Positions 1 to 8,282 of a stretch of 64,000 bases of DNA are shown piece by piece. Source of the DNA: JADZAI01 sp047602465. Lineage in GTDB: Bacteria > Pseudomonadota > Alphaproteobacteria > Micropepsales > Micropepsaceae. The stretch lies in assembly GCA_047602465.1 (NCBI GenBank), contig JASGHF010000002.1, positions 372,001 through 436,000 of the forward strand, read 5' to 3'. A program made the position numbers and the translations under genes. Below the pieces are notes generated by a model that saw nothing but the letters and a program-made list of their open reading frames with translations, was not told the origin of the DNA and did no database searches. Positions within the stretch are counted from its first letter, which is position 1. Every line of letters starts with the position of its first letter.

Positions 1-485
1 TGATCGGTCAGCAGGATGCGATGCCTGATCGCCGGAATTTCGTCGCACACGGCGTCGGCGATCTCCTGCATCGGATTGCCGCGGAAATCCTTCACCAGAT
101 AGATCGCCTCGGATCGCGACTGCTCCAGCACGTATTTCAGTTCGCGCTTCTGATAGCCGGGGTTCACCGTCACCAGCACCACGCCGGCCAGGCCGCACGC
201 CAGCTCCAGCAGCACCCATTCGGGAACATTGTTCGCGAACACCGCAACCCGCGCGCCCTGCGCATGGCGGCTCGCCAGCGCCCGCGCCAGCCGCTCCACA
301 TCGGCCAGCAGCCCGGCATAGCTCCACACCCGCAGAACCGCGCCGTCATAGCCAAGCTCTTTCAGGGCCGGCCGCTCCGGCGCCGCCGCCGCTGCGGCGC
401 GCAGCATGTCGCCGATGGTCATCGGCGCGGGTTCCGGCCCGCCCTGCTTCGGAAATTCCGACAGGCCCAGATCCGCCTGAAACAT
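1..485 (-). CDS. Acyl-CoA synthetase / AMP-dependent ligase, N-terminal part (cut by window edge)
   Basis: The reverse strand reads a continuous frame from an ATG at 485 to the window edge, giving about 161 residues. It starts MFQADLGLSEFPKQGG and runs into an AMP-binding N-terminal fold: a segment resembling WSYAGLLADVERLARAL, then ARVAVFANNVPEWVLLELA, then VTVNPGYQKRELKYVLEQS. These match the early strands of fatty-acyl-CoA synthetases, which activate carboxylic acids as acyl-adenylates and then as CoA thioesters. The P-loop-like AMP-binding motif and the C-terminal lid lie outside the window, so the substrate cannot be judged. It is divergent from peptide deformylase. The family is clear; the substrate is not. 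Confidence 0.85.
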   Translation of the reverse strand, partial: MFQADLGLSEFPKQGGPEPAPMTIGDMLRAAAAAAPERPALKELGYDGAVLRVWSYAGLLADVERLARALASRHAQGARVAVFANNVPEWVLLELACGLAGVVLVTVNPGYQKRELKYVLEQSRSEAIYLVKDFRGNPMQEIADAVCDEIPAIRHRILLTD

Positions 486-803
486 CGTCTCCCCCACAAG
501 CTGCCCGGGAACTGCCGCCCCGTCACGGCAACTCTGTCGCACCCCTTGCACCCTCACAAGCGTATGCCTATTTTCCTATCCCTGAATTCCCTCTCCATCG
601 CCCTCCGCGGTGGAAAGGGCAGGCTTGCGAGGCAGGCCGGAAAGGGCGGCGCGCCGAGCGACAAACGAATGGATATCCACAGCCAACTCAAAAAACGCGA
701 AAACGAGTCGTTGTGGCGGCCTGACCGCCGGCCACTAGCTCTGGGCCACCCCGCATGGAAAACTGACGTTCAAAGATGCATCGTTTCGCCCTCGTGAAAT
801 AAA
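486..803. other. Divergent intergenic region between the acyl-CoA synthetase and def
   Basis: About 320 bases separate the two divergent genes. I see no convincing small gene or RNA. It is less GC-rich than the coding regions around 545-600 and 660-720, as expected for promoters of both genes, but no clear -35/-10 pair stands out. Confidence 0.5.
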
Positions 804-1355
804 ATGACCATCCTGAAAATCGCCCGCATGGGCCACCCGGCCCTCGCCCGCATCGCTGATCCGGTGGTGGACCCCACCGCGCCGGACATCCGCGCCCTCG
901 CCCGCGACATGATCGAAACCATGATCGACGCCAACGGCGCCGGCCTCGCCGCGCCGCAGGTCCATATCCCGCTCCGCCTCGTCGTCTTCCAGGCGCCCGG
1001 CGCCCGCACCGATCCCGGCCTCAGCGAGGATGAGATGTTCGATCACACCGCCCCGCTCACCATTCTCGCCAACCCGGTCATCGAAGTCCTGGATGACAGC
1101 CGCGAGGCCGGCTGGGAGGGCTGCCTCTCGGTCCCGGGTCTCCGGGGTCTCGTCGAACGCCCCGCCCATATCCGCTATTCCGGCACGGACCTCGAAGGGA
1201 ACACGATCACCCGCATCGCGCGCGGCTTCCACGCCCGCGTGGTTCAGCATGAATGCGACCATCTCGACGGGATGCTGTATCCTCAGCGCATGGGCGATCT
1301 CACCAAGCTGATCTTCGAGAGCGAAGCCCGCCATTTCATGCAGCCGAAAGATTGA
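804..1355 (+). CDS. def: Peptide deformylase
   Basis: This 183-residue protein removes the formyl group from the N-terminal methionine of new proteins. All three family motifs are visible: GAGLAAPQ at residues 45-52, EGCLS at 105-109 (Cys107 is a metal ligand) and HECDH at 149-153 (metal-binding His149 and His153, catalytic Glu150). Length is normal. The C-terminal extension is short. It starts at ATG 804 and is followed two bases after its stop by the COQ9 gene, so the two are probably co-transcribed. It is not next to fmt here, so it could be a second deformylase paralogue, but the active site is intact. Confidence 0.95.
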   Translation: MTILKIARMGHPALARIADPVVDPTAPDIRALARDMIETMIDANGAGLAAPQVHIPLRLVVFQAPGARTDPGLSEDEMFDHTAPLTILANPVIEVLDDSREAGWEGCLSVPGLRGLVERPAHIRYSGTDLEGNTITRIARGFHARVVQHECDHLDGMLYPQRMGDLTKLIFESEARHFMQPKD

Positions 1356-1357
1356 CC

Positions 1358-2023
1358 ATGGCCGCGAAAGACGACGCCAAACTCGCCAGGGCCCGCGCCG
1401 CCCTGCTCGATGCCGCCATCGAGAACGCCGCCTTTGACGGCTTCACCCCGCGCGCCATCGACGAGGCCGCCCGCAGCCTCAAGATCGCGCCCGATCTCGC
1501 CGCCCTCGCCTTTCCCGGCGGGGCGAAGGATCTGCTGCGCGCCTGGAGCGAGAAGCTGGACGATGCCGTCCGCGCCGAACTCGAAGCCGCCGATCTCAGC
1601 GATCTGAAGATCCGCGCCAGGGTGACCAGGGGCGTCCGCCTGCGGCTTGAGAAAATGGCGCCGCAGAAAATCTCCGCCCGCAGGGCCGCCGCCTTCCTCG
1701 CGCTCCCGCTCAACGCGCCGATGGGGGCCGAGCTTTCCTTCCGCACCGCCGACGCGATCTGGAAAGGCATCGGCGATACCGCCACCGACTTCAACTACTA
1801 CACCAAGCGCCTGCTGCTCGCCGGCGTCGTCACGTCCACCATGCTCTACTGGTTCGGCGACGACAGCGAGGACAGCCAGCCGACATGGGATTTCCTGGAC
1901 CGCCGCATCGAGAACGTCATGTCGTTCGAAAAGGCCAAGGCGAGCGTTCAGGGCGTCGTCGCGAAACTCCCCAACCCGTTCAGCCTGCTCGGCAGCCTGC
2001 GCTATCCCTCGCGCGGCAAGTGA
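1358..2023 (+). CDS. COQ9 family protein (ubiquinone biosynthesis accessory)
   Basis: The 221-residue product starts MAAKDDAKLARARAALLDAA and has the COQ9 layout: a TetR-like helical N-terminal half, then a C-terminal half with the typical DFNYYTKRLLLAGVVTSTML segment (about residues 147-166). COQ9 proteins bind lipid and help the COQ7-type hydroxylation step of ubiquinone synthesis. Family annotation often says RpsU-divergently transcribed protein, and rpsU is indeed elsewhere in this window, though not adjacent. The start is ATG 1358, two bases after the def stop. Its 3' end overlaps the convergent paiB-like gene by 22 bases. Confidence 0.9.
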   Translation: MAAKDDAKLARARAALLDAAIENAAFDGFTPRAIDEAARSLKIAPDLAALAFPGGAKDLLRAWSEKLDDAVRAELEAADLSDLKIRARVTRGVRLRLEKMAPQKISARRAAAFLALPLNAPMGAELSFRTADAIWKGIGDTATDFNYYTKRLLLAGVVTSTMLYWFGDDSEDSQPTWDFLDRRIENVMSFEKAKASVQGVVAKLPNPFSLLGSLRYPSRGK

Positions 2024-2619
2024 AGCCGCATCAGCCGCGCGACAGTCTCGCCCTCAGGCCCACGTTCGGTCAGGCCCAGCTCCACGCCTGACCGGTCGTC
2101 CTCGCTGCGGTTCTGGCTCAGCTTGAACTGCGCCTCGATCCGGCCGATCTCCAGCGTCACGCCCACGATCCCGCGCAGCATCGCCTCGATGAATGGCGGC
2201 GGCGCATCGTCCACCGACCACGGCTTCAGCTCGTACTGCTCGAACCTGTCCGTCAGCGTACGGACGATATGCAGCTTTTCGGCGGCGTCATGCGCCCATC
2301 TGATCGCGCCATGCACATGCACCGCGACATAATTCCAGGTCGGCACCACCCGCCCATGCTCGGCTTTCGACGCATAGAAGCCCGGCGACACATACGCATC
2401 CGGCCCGGTGAACACCGCCGCCGCCGCCGCGCCGTCCGCCGCCCGCTTCCAGTGATCGTTCGCCAGCGCCACATGCCCGATCAGCCTGTCGCCCTCGCGC
2501 AGCATCGGCACGTGGGTGATCACCGGCCCGTTGCTCACCAGCATGGCCAGCGGCCAGCGCGCGATGGCCTCCAGCGCCGCGCCGTCGTCACCCGGCTGAA
2601 AATGCTGCGGCGTGTACAT
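2002..2619 (-). CDS. PaiB-like FMN-binding negative transcriptional regulator
   Basis: The 205-residue product starts MYTPQHFQPGDD, the classical PaiB opening, followed by a split-barrel flavin-binding domain with a segment YVSPGFYASKAEHGRVVPTW. The VPTWNY motif is typical of the family. The chosen ATG (2619-2617) overlaps the TGA of purK by one base (TGATG), which strongly supports this start over a longer upstream reading. Members bind FMN and were first described as repressors of sporulation genes in Bacillus; the target here is unknown. Translational coupling with purK is inferred from the overlap. Confidence 0.88.
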   Translation of the reverse strand: MYTPQHFQPGDDGAALEAIARWPLAMLVSNGPVITHVPMLREGDRLIGHVALANDHWKRAADGAAAAAVFTGPDAYVSPGFYASKAEHGRVVPTWNYVAVHVHGAIRWAHDAAEKLHIVRTLTDRFEQYELKPWSVDDAPPPFIEAMLRGIVGVTLEIGRIEAQFKLSQNRSEDDRSGVELGLTERGPEGETVARLMRLHLPREG

Positions 2620-3707
2620 CAGCGCCGGCCCGAAAACGGAAACAGCCGGTTCACATGCCCCATCTTGCGCCCCGGCCGCGCTTCCGACTTGCCATAGAGG
2701 TGCAGACACGCATTCGGCTCCGCCGCGATCTCGCGCCAGCGCAGCACGTCATCGCCGATCAGGTTCTCCATCTCGCAATCCGCGAACCGCACGGCGGGTT
2801 TCAGCGGCCATCCGGCGACCGCGCGGATATGCTGCTCGAACTGGCTGACCGCGCAGGCATCCATCGTCCAGTGGCCGGAATTGTGGACACGCGGCGCGAT
2901 CTCGTTGACCAGCAACGTCCCGTCGCGGTCCACGAACAGCTCAACGCCCATCACGCCGACATACTCAAGCGCTTCCAGGATGGCGCCTGCGATCCGCCAC
3001 GCCTCCGCCGCCACCTGCGGCTTCACCGCCGCCGGCGCGACCGAGCGGCGCAATATGCCGCCCTCATGCGTGTTGTCCGCCGGCTCGAACGCTTCGATCC
3101 GCCCGTCGACGCCGCGCGCCGCAACCACCGAGATCTCCTTGGTGAAGCTGACCAGTCCCTCAAGAATGCAGGGCGCGCCGAACCGCGTCACCGCCTCCGC
3201 CGCCGCCTCGGCGCTCGCGACCCGCGCCTGACCCTTGCCGTCATAGCCAAGCCGCCGCGTCTTCACGATCGCCTCGGCCCCGCCCAATGCCGCAAACGCC
3301 GCCCGCGCCTCGTGTGCGTCATCCGCCTTGGCGAACGGCGCGGTGCCAAGCCCGATCGCCCGCATGAAACTCTTCTCGACCACCCGGTCCTGCGCCACCT
3401 CCAGCGCCTTCGCCCCTGGCCGCACGGGCTTCAGCGCGCCCAGCAGCGCCGCACAGGCCGCCGGCACGTTCTCGAACTCGTAGGTGATCGCATCCACCGA
3501 CGCCGCGAAGGCGGTGAGCGCCGCCTCATCGTCATAGCCGGCGCGCGTCAGCCTGGCCGACGTTTCCTCCGCCGGGCTTTCCGCCTCGGGCGCATAGATA
3601 TGGACATGAAAGCCGAGCGGCGCGGCAGCCAGCGCCAGCATCCGGCCCAACTGCCCTCCGCCCAGGATCCCGATCGTCGCGCCGGGGGCCAGAGCGTCGG
3701 CGTTCAT
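2619..3707 (-). CDS. purK: 5-(carboxyamino)imidazole ribonucleotide synthase
   Basis: The 362-residue ATP-grasp enzyme carboxylates aminoimidazole ribonucleotide using ATP and bicarbonate in de novo purine synthesis. The start MNADALAPGATIGILGGGQLGRML shows the GGGQLGRM nucleotide-fold motif. Later segments VKTRRLGYDGKGQ and NEIAPRVHNSGHWT are classic PurK signatures. ATG 3707 overlaps the purE stop by one base (TGATG), and its own stop overlaps the paiB-like start in the same way, so purE-purK-paiB form a tightly coupled operon on the minus strand. Confidence 0.97.
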   Translation of the reverse strand: MNADALAPGATIGILGGGQLGRMLALAAAPLGFHVHIYAPEAESPAEETSARLTRAGYDDEAALTAFAASVDAITYEFENVPAACAALLGALKPVRPGAKALEVAQDRVVEKSFMRAIGLGTAPFAKADDAHEARAAFAALGGAEAIVKTRRLGYDGKGQARVASAEAAAEAVTRFGAPCILEGLVSFTKEISVVAARGVDGRIEAFEPADNTHEGGILRRSVAPAAVKPQVAAEAWRIAGAILEALEYVGVMGVELFVDRDGTLLVNEIAPRVHNSGHWTMDACAVSQFEQHIRAVAGWPLKPAVRFADCEMENLIGDDVLRWREIAAEPNACLHLYGKSEARPGRKMGHVNRLFPFSGRR

Positions 3708-4252
3708 CAGGGTTCGTCCTTGGGTTCGATCGGCACCGCCGCCGTCTGGCGCTTGCGATGCTCCTCCAGCCGCTTCATCAGCCTGGCGTCCGACAGGCCC
3801 AGAATCGACGCCGCCAGCAGCGCCGCGTTCACCGCGCCCGCCCGCCCCACCGCCAGCGTCCCCACCGGCACGCCGGCGGGCATCTGAACGATGGACAGAA
3901 GGCTGTCGAACCCCTGCAGGCCCGTCGCCGACACCGGCACGCCCAGCACCGGCAGCGGCGTCATGGAGGCCGTCATGCCCGGCAGATGCGCCGCCCCGCC
4001 CGCGCCCGCGATGATGACCTTCAGCCCCCGCTCCTGCGCGCTGTCGGCATAGGCATACAGCCGCTCCGGCGTCCGGTGCGCCGAAACGATCCGCGCCTCG
4101 AACGGCACGCCCAGCGAAGTCAGGGTTTCCGCGGCATTCCGCATGATCTGCCAGTCCGACTGGCTGCCCATGATGATGCCGACCAGCGGCGAAGGCGGCA
4201 GGTTGGCCAGAAGCCTGGAACGGGATTCGGTCGGCTTGCGACGGGCGGCCAT
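3707..4252 (-). CDS. purE: N5-carboxyaminoimidazole ribonucleotide mutase
   Basis: The 181-residue PurE converts N5-CAIR to CAIR, directly downstream of the PurK step. The motif GIIMGSQSDWQIM followed by FEARIVSAHRTPERL is diagnostic of class I PurE; the catalytic His lies in SAHRTP. A short extra N-terminus (MAARRKPTESRSR) precedes the domain. ATG 4252 has a purine-rich GAGAGGAAGG stretch just upstream as a ribosome-binding site. It is the first gene of the purE-purK-paiB operon and is divergent from the GGDEF gene. Confidence 0.96.
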   Translation of the reverse strand: MAARRKPTESRSRLLANLPPSPLVGIIMGSQSDWQIMRNAAETLTSLGVPFEARIVSAHRTPERLYAYADSAQERGLKVIIAGAGGAAHLPGMTASMTPLPVLGVPVSATGLQGFDSLLSIVQMPAGVPVGTLAVGRAGAVNAALLAASILGLSDARLMKRLEEHRKRQTAAVPIEPKDEP

Positions 4253-4277
4253 CGGCCTTCCTCTCGAGGAAAGCGGC

Positions 4278-4307
4278 GATATACAGGCGCGCCCGCATAC
4301 CGCGCAA
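4278..4307 (-). promoter_or_regulatory. Candidate sigma-70 promoter for purE
   Basis: Reading the minus strand, TTGCGC (4307-4302) and TATATC (4283-4278) are separated by 18 bases and lie 26 bases before the purE start. Pattern match only. Confidence 0.35.
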
Positions 4308-4391
4308 CCTTGAAACGCCCATCCACCCGTTAACGGTTTGGTTCTGACTCCCGCGCCATTTTGTGCGCCTGCAAACGGAGCTTTTGGCGCG

Positions 4392-5123
4392 ATGCGGGTG
4401 AACGGCCCCAACAATTCCGGCTCGATCATTGGCGGCGTTTCGGCGCGCCCGTCCGTCGGCGCGTCCGTGACGCAGGCCGCAGCTGCGGGCCGGCCCTCCA
4501 TCGCCGACGCCCCCTCCGTCCTCGGCATCCCGCCGGCCGAATTCACGCCCCGCGTCCGCGACGCCATCATGCGCCTGATGGGCGAGGTCGACGCCATGCG
4601 CCAGGAGCTGGCGCAGCATCGCCGCCGCATGGCCCAGATGGAGACCGAGGCCGACCAGGACGTCCTCGTCCCCTGCCTCAACCGCAAGGCGTTCGTGCGC
4701 GAGCTCTCGCGCGTGCTGTCGTTCGTGGAGCGCTACGGCCTGCCCGCCAGCCTCATCTATATCGACATCGACAACTTCAAGTCTGTGAACGACCGCTTCG
4801 GCCATGCCGCCGGCGACGAGGCGCTCCGCCACATCTGCGAAGTCATCAAGGGCCACATCCGCGAATCGGATCTGCTCGGCCGCATCGGAGGCGACGAGTT
4901 CGGCCTGCTGCTCGCCAAGGCGAACCAGCAGGAGGCCGACATGAAAGCCGAGCTGATCAGCCAGATCATCAAGGCCAGCCCGCTGGTCTGGGCCGGCAAG
5001 GCCGTGCCGCTGTCCTTCACGACCGGCGCCTACGCCTTCCGTCCGGGCGAGAATCCGGCCGAAGCCATGCAGCGCGCCGACCGCGCCATGTACGAGCGCA
5101 AGAAGAACCGCCCCGCGCCTTAA
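4392..5123 (+). CDS. GGDEF diguanylate cyclase
   Basis: The 243-residue product has an N-terminal part of about 85 residues with no recognised sensor domain, including a short helical stretch MRLMGEVDAMRQELAQHRRR. A complete GGDEF domain follows. The active-site GGDEF is at residues 166-170, and an RESD sequence ends five residues before it, matching the RxxD inhibitory site for product feedback. It should make cyclic di-GMP from two GTP in the cytoplasm. I chose ATG 4392 (MRVNGPNNSG), with CGGAG about 11 bases upstream; a longer in-frame reading from 4338 lacks such a site. Cyclic di-GMP fits the PilZ protein and holdfast genes elsewhere in the window. Confidence 0.93.
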   Translation: MRVNGPNNSGSIIGGVSARPSVGASVTQAAAAGRPSIADAPSVLGIPPAEFTPRVRDAIMRLMGEVDAMRQELAQHRRRMAQMETEADQDVLVPCLNRKAFVRELSRVLSFVERYGLPASLIYIDIDNFKSVNDRFGHAAGDEALRHICEVIKGHIRESDLLGRIGGDEFGLLLAKANQQEADMKAELISQIIKASPLVWAGKAVPLSFTTGAYAFRPGENPAEAMQRADRAMYERKKNRPAP

Positions 5124-5141
5124 CGGCTCAGGTTTCAGGCT

Positions 5142-5366
5142 TCAGGCGATGATGTCCGGGATCAGCTGATTTTCGAGCTGCAGGATCTGGTCCTTCAGCA
5201 TCAGTTTCTTCTTCTTCAGGCGCGCCAGCTGCAGCTGGTCCTTGATCATCGCCGCGCCCAGCGCCTCGATCGCGCTGTCGAGATCGCGATGCTCCAGCCG
5301 CAACGCCCCGAGCTTGGCGTAGAGCGCCCGCTCTTCCTCGCTTACATCCGGCCCTGCAACCTGCAT
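5142..5366 (-). CDS. DUF465 (YdcH-like) small helical protein
   Basis: The 74-residue product runs MQVAGPDVSEEERALYAKLG and ends in a lysine-rich helix with LKKKKLMLKDQI, the hallmark of the DUF465/YdcH family. It also has LRLEHRDLDSAIEAL in the middle. Members are small, coiled-coil-like and of unknown function. I chose ATG 5366 because upstream residues in the same frame do not look coding. A second DUF465-like gene starts 206 bases away on the opposite strand, so the two are a divergent pair. Confidence 0.82.
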   Translation of the reverse strand: MQVAGPDVSEEERALYAKLGALRLEHRDLDSAIEALGAAMIKDQLQLARLKKKKLMLKDQILQLENQLIPDIIA

Positions 5367-5572
5367 TCCCGCGAAATCCCGCTCTGCACCCCTGCATGAC
5401 AGGATAGCGCGCCGGCCCGCGTCTGTCTCGCCCGGAACGCCCGGAACCTCGCTCCCGCATCGTTGTGCGGCGCACCACATGAAATCGGGGTCATGACCTC
5501 TGTCCTTGCGTGACAGATCGATGAAACCGTGGTGTGATTTAGCTCCTGAAGCAGGAGAAGGAGACAGGTCCA

Positions 5573-5749
5573 ATGGGGCTTGAGTCGCACATCCATCAGC
5601 TTTCGGAGAAGCATCGCCGGCTTGAAGAAACGATCGCCGACGAACTCGCCCATCCGGGTTTCGACGAACTCAAAGTCGCGGCAATGAAGCGCCAGAAGCT
5701 TCGCCTCAAGGAAGAACTCGAGCGCCTTCGCTACGACACGGCGCATTAG
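5573..5749 (+). CDS. Second, very short DUF465/YdcH-like protein
   Basis: A 58-residue protein starts at ATG 5573 behind a strong ribosome-binding site (GGAGAAGGAGACAGG just upstream). It begins MGLESHIHQLSEKHRRLEET and ends with KRQKLRLKEELERLRYDTAH. The charged helix with the KLRLKEEL segment matches the DUF465/YdcH pattern, like the divergent neighbour at 5142-5366. Proteins of this size are abundant in alphaproteobacteria, but no biochemical role is established. A terminator-like hairpin follows at 5776. The gene is real by start signal, composition and family match; its function is unknown. Confidence 0.82.
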   Translation: MGLESHIHQLSEKHRRLEETIADELAHPGFDELKVAAMKRQKLRLKEELERLRYDTAH

Positions 5750-5775
5750 CCCGGTTTCCAGGCTGCCGATACAGG

Positions 5776-5820
5776 CCCACAAGCCGCCGATTCCCGGCGC
5801 CTTGTGGGCTTTGTCGTTTC
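5776..5820 (+). terminator. Rho-independent terminator after the short DUF465 gene
   Basis: A 9-bp stem GCCCACAAG (5776-5784) pairs with CTTGTGGGC (5802-5810). It is followed by the T-rich TTTGTCGTTT. It lies 27 bases after the stop at 5749. Confidence 0.6.
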
Positions 5821-5931
5821 AGGGGGCCTTGCAGACCGGGCAAAGCCTCCAGGCGCAGCGTCCCAAGCCCCGGATTCTTCCGGATTTGCGGGATGAATCG
5901 CGATTCCAGCCGGGTTTCCCGCCGCTTTGGG

Positions 5932-5960
5932 TGGACAAGCTCCCGCGTGTTTGCTACTTC
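5932..5960 (+). promoter_or_regulatory. Candidate promoter for rpsU
   Basis: TGGACA (5932-5937) and TACTTC (5955-5960) are 17 bases apart, about 65 bases before the rpsU GTG start. Pattern match only. Confidence 0.35.
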
Positions 5961-6024
5961 GCCGCCTCCCGGAAAGGCCTTGGGCCGCATCCGTATCCAA
6001 ATTTGACCGTCGAGAAGGCTATCC

Positions 6025-6249
6025 GTGCAGATCATCGTCCGTGACAACAACGTCGATCAGGCTCTCAAGGCGCTGAAGAAGAAGATGCAGCGCGAGGGTC
6101 TCTTCCGCGAGATGAAGCTGCGTAACCACTACGAGAAGCCGAGCGTGAAGCGCGCCCGCGAGCACGCCGAGTCGATCCGCCGCGCCCGCAAGCTGGCCCG
6201 CAAGCGCCTGCAGCGCGAAGGCCTGCTGGCCGCCCCGGCCAAGAAATAA
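6025..6249 (+). CDS. rpsU: 30S ribosomal protein S21
   Basis: The 74-residue basic protein starts MQIIVRDNNVDQALKALKKK and continues with REGLFREMKLRNHYEKPSVKR, which is unmistakable S21 of the alphaproteobacterial type. It sits on the small subunit near the anti-Shine-Dalgarno end of 16S rRNA and helps initiation. The start codon is GTG at 6025, preceded by GAGAAGG seven bases upstream. It is monocistronic: its own candidate promoter and a strong terminator flank it. Confidence 0.97.
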   Translation: MQIIVRDNNVDQALKALKKKMQREGLFREMKLRNHYEKPSVKRAREHAESIRRARKLARKRLQREGLLAAPAKK

Positions 6250-6288
6250 GCCCAAGAAATAAGCTTCGGCGGAAGCCGGAATGAAGAA

Positions 6289-6318
6289 GGGCCGCCCACC
6301 GGGCGGCCCTTTCGTTTT
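6289..6318 (+). terminator. Strong rho-independent terminator of rpsU
   Basis: GGGCCGCCC, loop ACC, GGGCGGCCC, then TTTCGTTTT. The 9-bp GC stem (6289-6309) ends 60 bases after the rpsU stop. Confidence 0.85.
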
Positions 6319-6341
6319 GAGCGCCTCGTTTTGAGCGCCTC
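6314..6341. repeat. Perfect 14-base tandem duplication
   Basis: GTTTTGAGCGCCTC occurs twice in a row (6314-6327 and 6328-6341), straddling the T tail of the rpsU terminator and the 3' end of the frameshifted SnoaL-like gene. It is probably a simple slippage duplication. Confidence 0.9.
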
Positions 6342-6350
6342 TGGGCGGCT

Positions 6351-6841
6351 CTATTGCATCGAGATGGCGGTCGAGGTGTGGCCGCTGACGATGCGCCACT
6401 CGTCCTTTTCAAGCTGAAGCACCAGCGTCATCACGCCGCTCAGCACGACCTTTCTTCGCCGGACTTCTCGTCCTTCACGTTGAGCGTGAACGGCGCGACG
6501 ACCTCGGCCCCGCCGGAGCCGACGGCTATGATCCTGTAGCCATCGATCGTCTCCAGCCGCGCGCCCGGCGTCGCCTTCAGCCGCTCGGTCATGCCCGCGA
6601 CGGCGGCCGCCTTGTCGGCATAGGCGACCGACCCGTTTTCGACCCAGACGAAATCGCCGCCATCGGAATAGGTCGAGGCGATGCCCTCGGCATTGCCGGC
6701 GTTGAAGTTCTCGAAGAAGGCATAGACCGTCTCGCCGGCCCGTTCGGGCGAGCCGGCCGGCGGAGGGGCGATATTGGCGAGTGCAGGGGCCGCGAACAGA
6801 AACGCGGCGACGATACCGACTGACATGCGCATGATCTTCAC
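6351..6841 (-). pseudogene. Secreted SnoaL/NTF2-like protein, frameshifted near its C-terminus
   Basis: The frame from GTG 6841 encodes a signal peptide (MRMSVGIVAAFLFAAPALA region) and a SnoaL/NTF2-like fold, with ERAGETVYAFFENFNAGNAEG and YSDGGDFVWVENG. At about 6451-6453 it runs out of frame and stops as ...GEERSC. Adding one A to the GAAGAAAGG stretch restores a natural ending that continues VVLSGVMTLVLQLEKDEW and RIVSGHTSTAISMQ to the TAG at 6351. So one base is missing, either in the organism or in the assembly. GTG 6841 overlaps the pntB TGA (GTGA), which suggests coupling to the transhydrogenase operon; ATG 6832 is an alternative start. Confidence 0.75.
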
Positions 6842-8253
6842 CCCAGGGCTTTGACGATTTCCTCGGTCATCTTCTTGGCGTCCGCGAACAGCATCATCGT
6901 GTTGTCGCGGAAGAACAGCTCGTTCTCGACGCCGGCATAGCCCGAACCCATGCCGCGCTTGATGAACAGCACGGTCTTGGCCTTTTCCACATCGAGAATG
7001 GGCATGCCGAAGATCGGCGATTTCGGGTCGGTCTTGGCCGACGGGTTGGTCACGTCGTTGGCGCCGATGATGTAGGCGACGTCGGCCTGCGCGAACTGGC
7101 TGTTGATGTCTTCCAGCTCGAACACCTCGTCATACGGCACGCTCGCTTCCGCCAGCAGCACGTTCATGTGGCCGGGCATGCGGCCCGCGACCGGGTGGAT
7201 CGCGTAGGACACCTTCACGCCCTCGGCCTTCAGCTTGTCGGCCATCTCGCGCAGCGCATGCTGGGCCTGCGCCACCGCCATGCCATAGCCCGGCACGATG
7301 ATGACCGAACCGGCATTCTTCATGATGAAGGCCGCATCGTCGGCCGATCCCTGCTTCACGGGACGGGTTTCCACCGCACCGCTGGCCGCAGCCGTCTCGC
7401 CGCCGAACCCGCCCAGGATCACCGAGATGAAGCTGCGGTTCATGCCCTTGCACATGATGTAGCTGAGGATCGCGCCGGACGAACCGACCAGCGCGCCGGT
7501 GATCAGCAGCGCCTCGTTGTGCAGCGTGAAGCCCAGCGCCGCGGCGGCCCAGCCCGAATACGAGTTCAGCATCGACACGACGACCGGCATGTCGGCGCCG
7601 CCGATGGGGATGATCAGCGTCACGCCGATCACGAAGGACAGGATCGCGATGATCCAGAACAGCCAGCCCGCATTCGCGCCGCCGTCCGAGGCGAACGCCC
7701 ACACCAGCAGCGCGATGCCCAGAGCCAGCGCGATATTGATGAGGTGGCGGAACGGCAGGATGATCGGCGAGCCGGACATGCGCCCGTCCAGCTTCGCGAA
7801 GGCGATGACGGAGCCGGAGAAGGTGATCGCGCCGATGGCGAGGCCGATCGCCATTTCCAGCAGGCTCTCGACCCTGATGGCTGGGCCATTGCCCAGAAGG
7901 ATGCCGAACGGACCGGGGCTGTAGACCGCGCCCGCCGCCACGAACACCGCAGCAAGGCCGACAAGGCTGTGGAAGGCCGCCACGAGCTGCGGCATCTGCG
8001 TCATCGCGATCCGGCGCGCGATGAAGGCGCCGCCTGCGCCGCCGATGGCGATGCCGAGAATGATCAGCGCCCACGTCACCGCGCCGGCTTCCGGCGTCGC
8101 CGCGATCAGCGTCGTGCCGACCGCGATCGCCATGCCGATCATGCCGTACAGGTTGCCACGGCGGCTGGAGGCGGGGCTGGAAAGGCCCCTGAGCGCCAGG
8201 ATGAACAGGACGCCTGCCGCGAGATAAAGCAGCGCTGCGATATGGCCGTCCAT
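6838..8253 (-). CDS. pntB: NAD(P) transhydrogenase subunit beta
   Basis: The 471-residue PntB carries about nine membrane helices in the first 290 residues, then the NADP(H)-binding domain III. Diagnostic stretches are IVPGYGMAVAQAQHAL, HPVAGRMPGHMNVLLAEA and the GANDVTNPSAKTDPKS loop near the C-terminus. With PntAA and PntAB it forms the proton-translocating enzyme that uses the proton gradient to make NADPH from NADH. It is the last enzyme gene of a minus-strand operon and overlaps the downstream SnoaL-like gene by four bases. A 94-residue membrane protein sits between it and pntAB. Confidence 0.97.
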   Translation of the reverse strand: MDGHIAALLYLAAGVLFILALRGLSSPASSRRGNLYGMIGMAIAVGTTLIAATPEAGAVTWALIILGIAIGGAGGAFIARRIAMTQMPQLVAAFHSLVGLAAVFVAAGAVYSPGPFGILLGNGPAIRVESLLEMAIGLAIGAITFSGSVIAFAKLDGRMSGSPIILPFRHLINIALALGIALLVWAFASDGGANAGWLFWIIAILSFVIGVTLIIPIGGADMPVVVSMLNSYSGWAAAALGFTLHNEALLITGALVGSSGAILSYIMCKGMNRSFISVILGGFGGETAAASGAVETRPVKQGSADDAAFIMKNAGSVIIVPGYGMAVAQAQHALREMADKLKAEGVKVSYAIHPVAGRMPGHMNVLLAEASVPYDEVFELEDINSQFAQADVAYIIGANDVTNPSAKTDPKSPIFGMPILDVEKAKTVLFIKRGMGSGYAGVENELFFRDNTMMLFADAKKMTEEIVKALG

Positions 8254-8282
8254 CTGGATTCCCCCTGCCCGCACTGTCCGGC

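Noticed and set aside
4338..4391. A longer start for the GGDEF protein
   Set aside because: The extra 18 residues (GTG start) have no ribosome site and look unlike coding sequence; ATG 4392 has CGGAG upstream.
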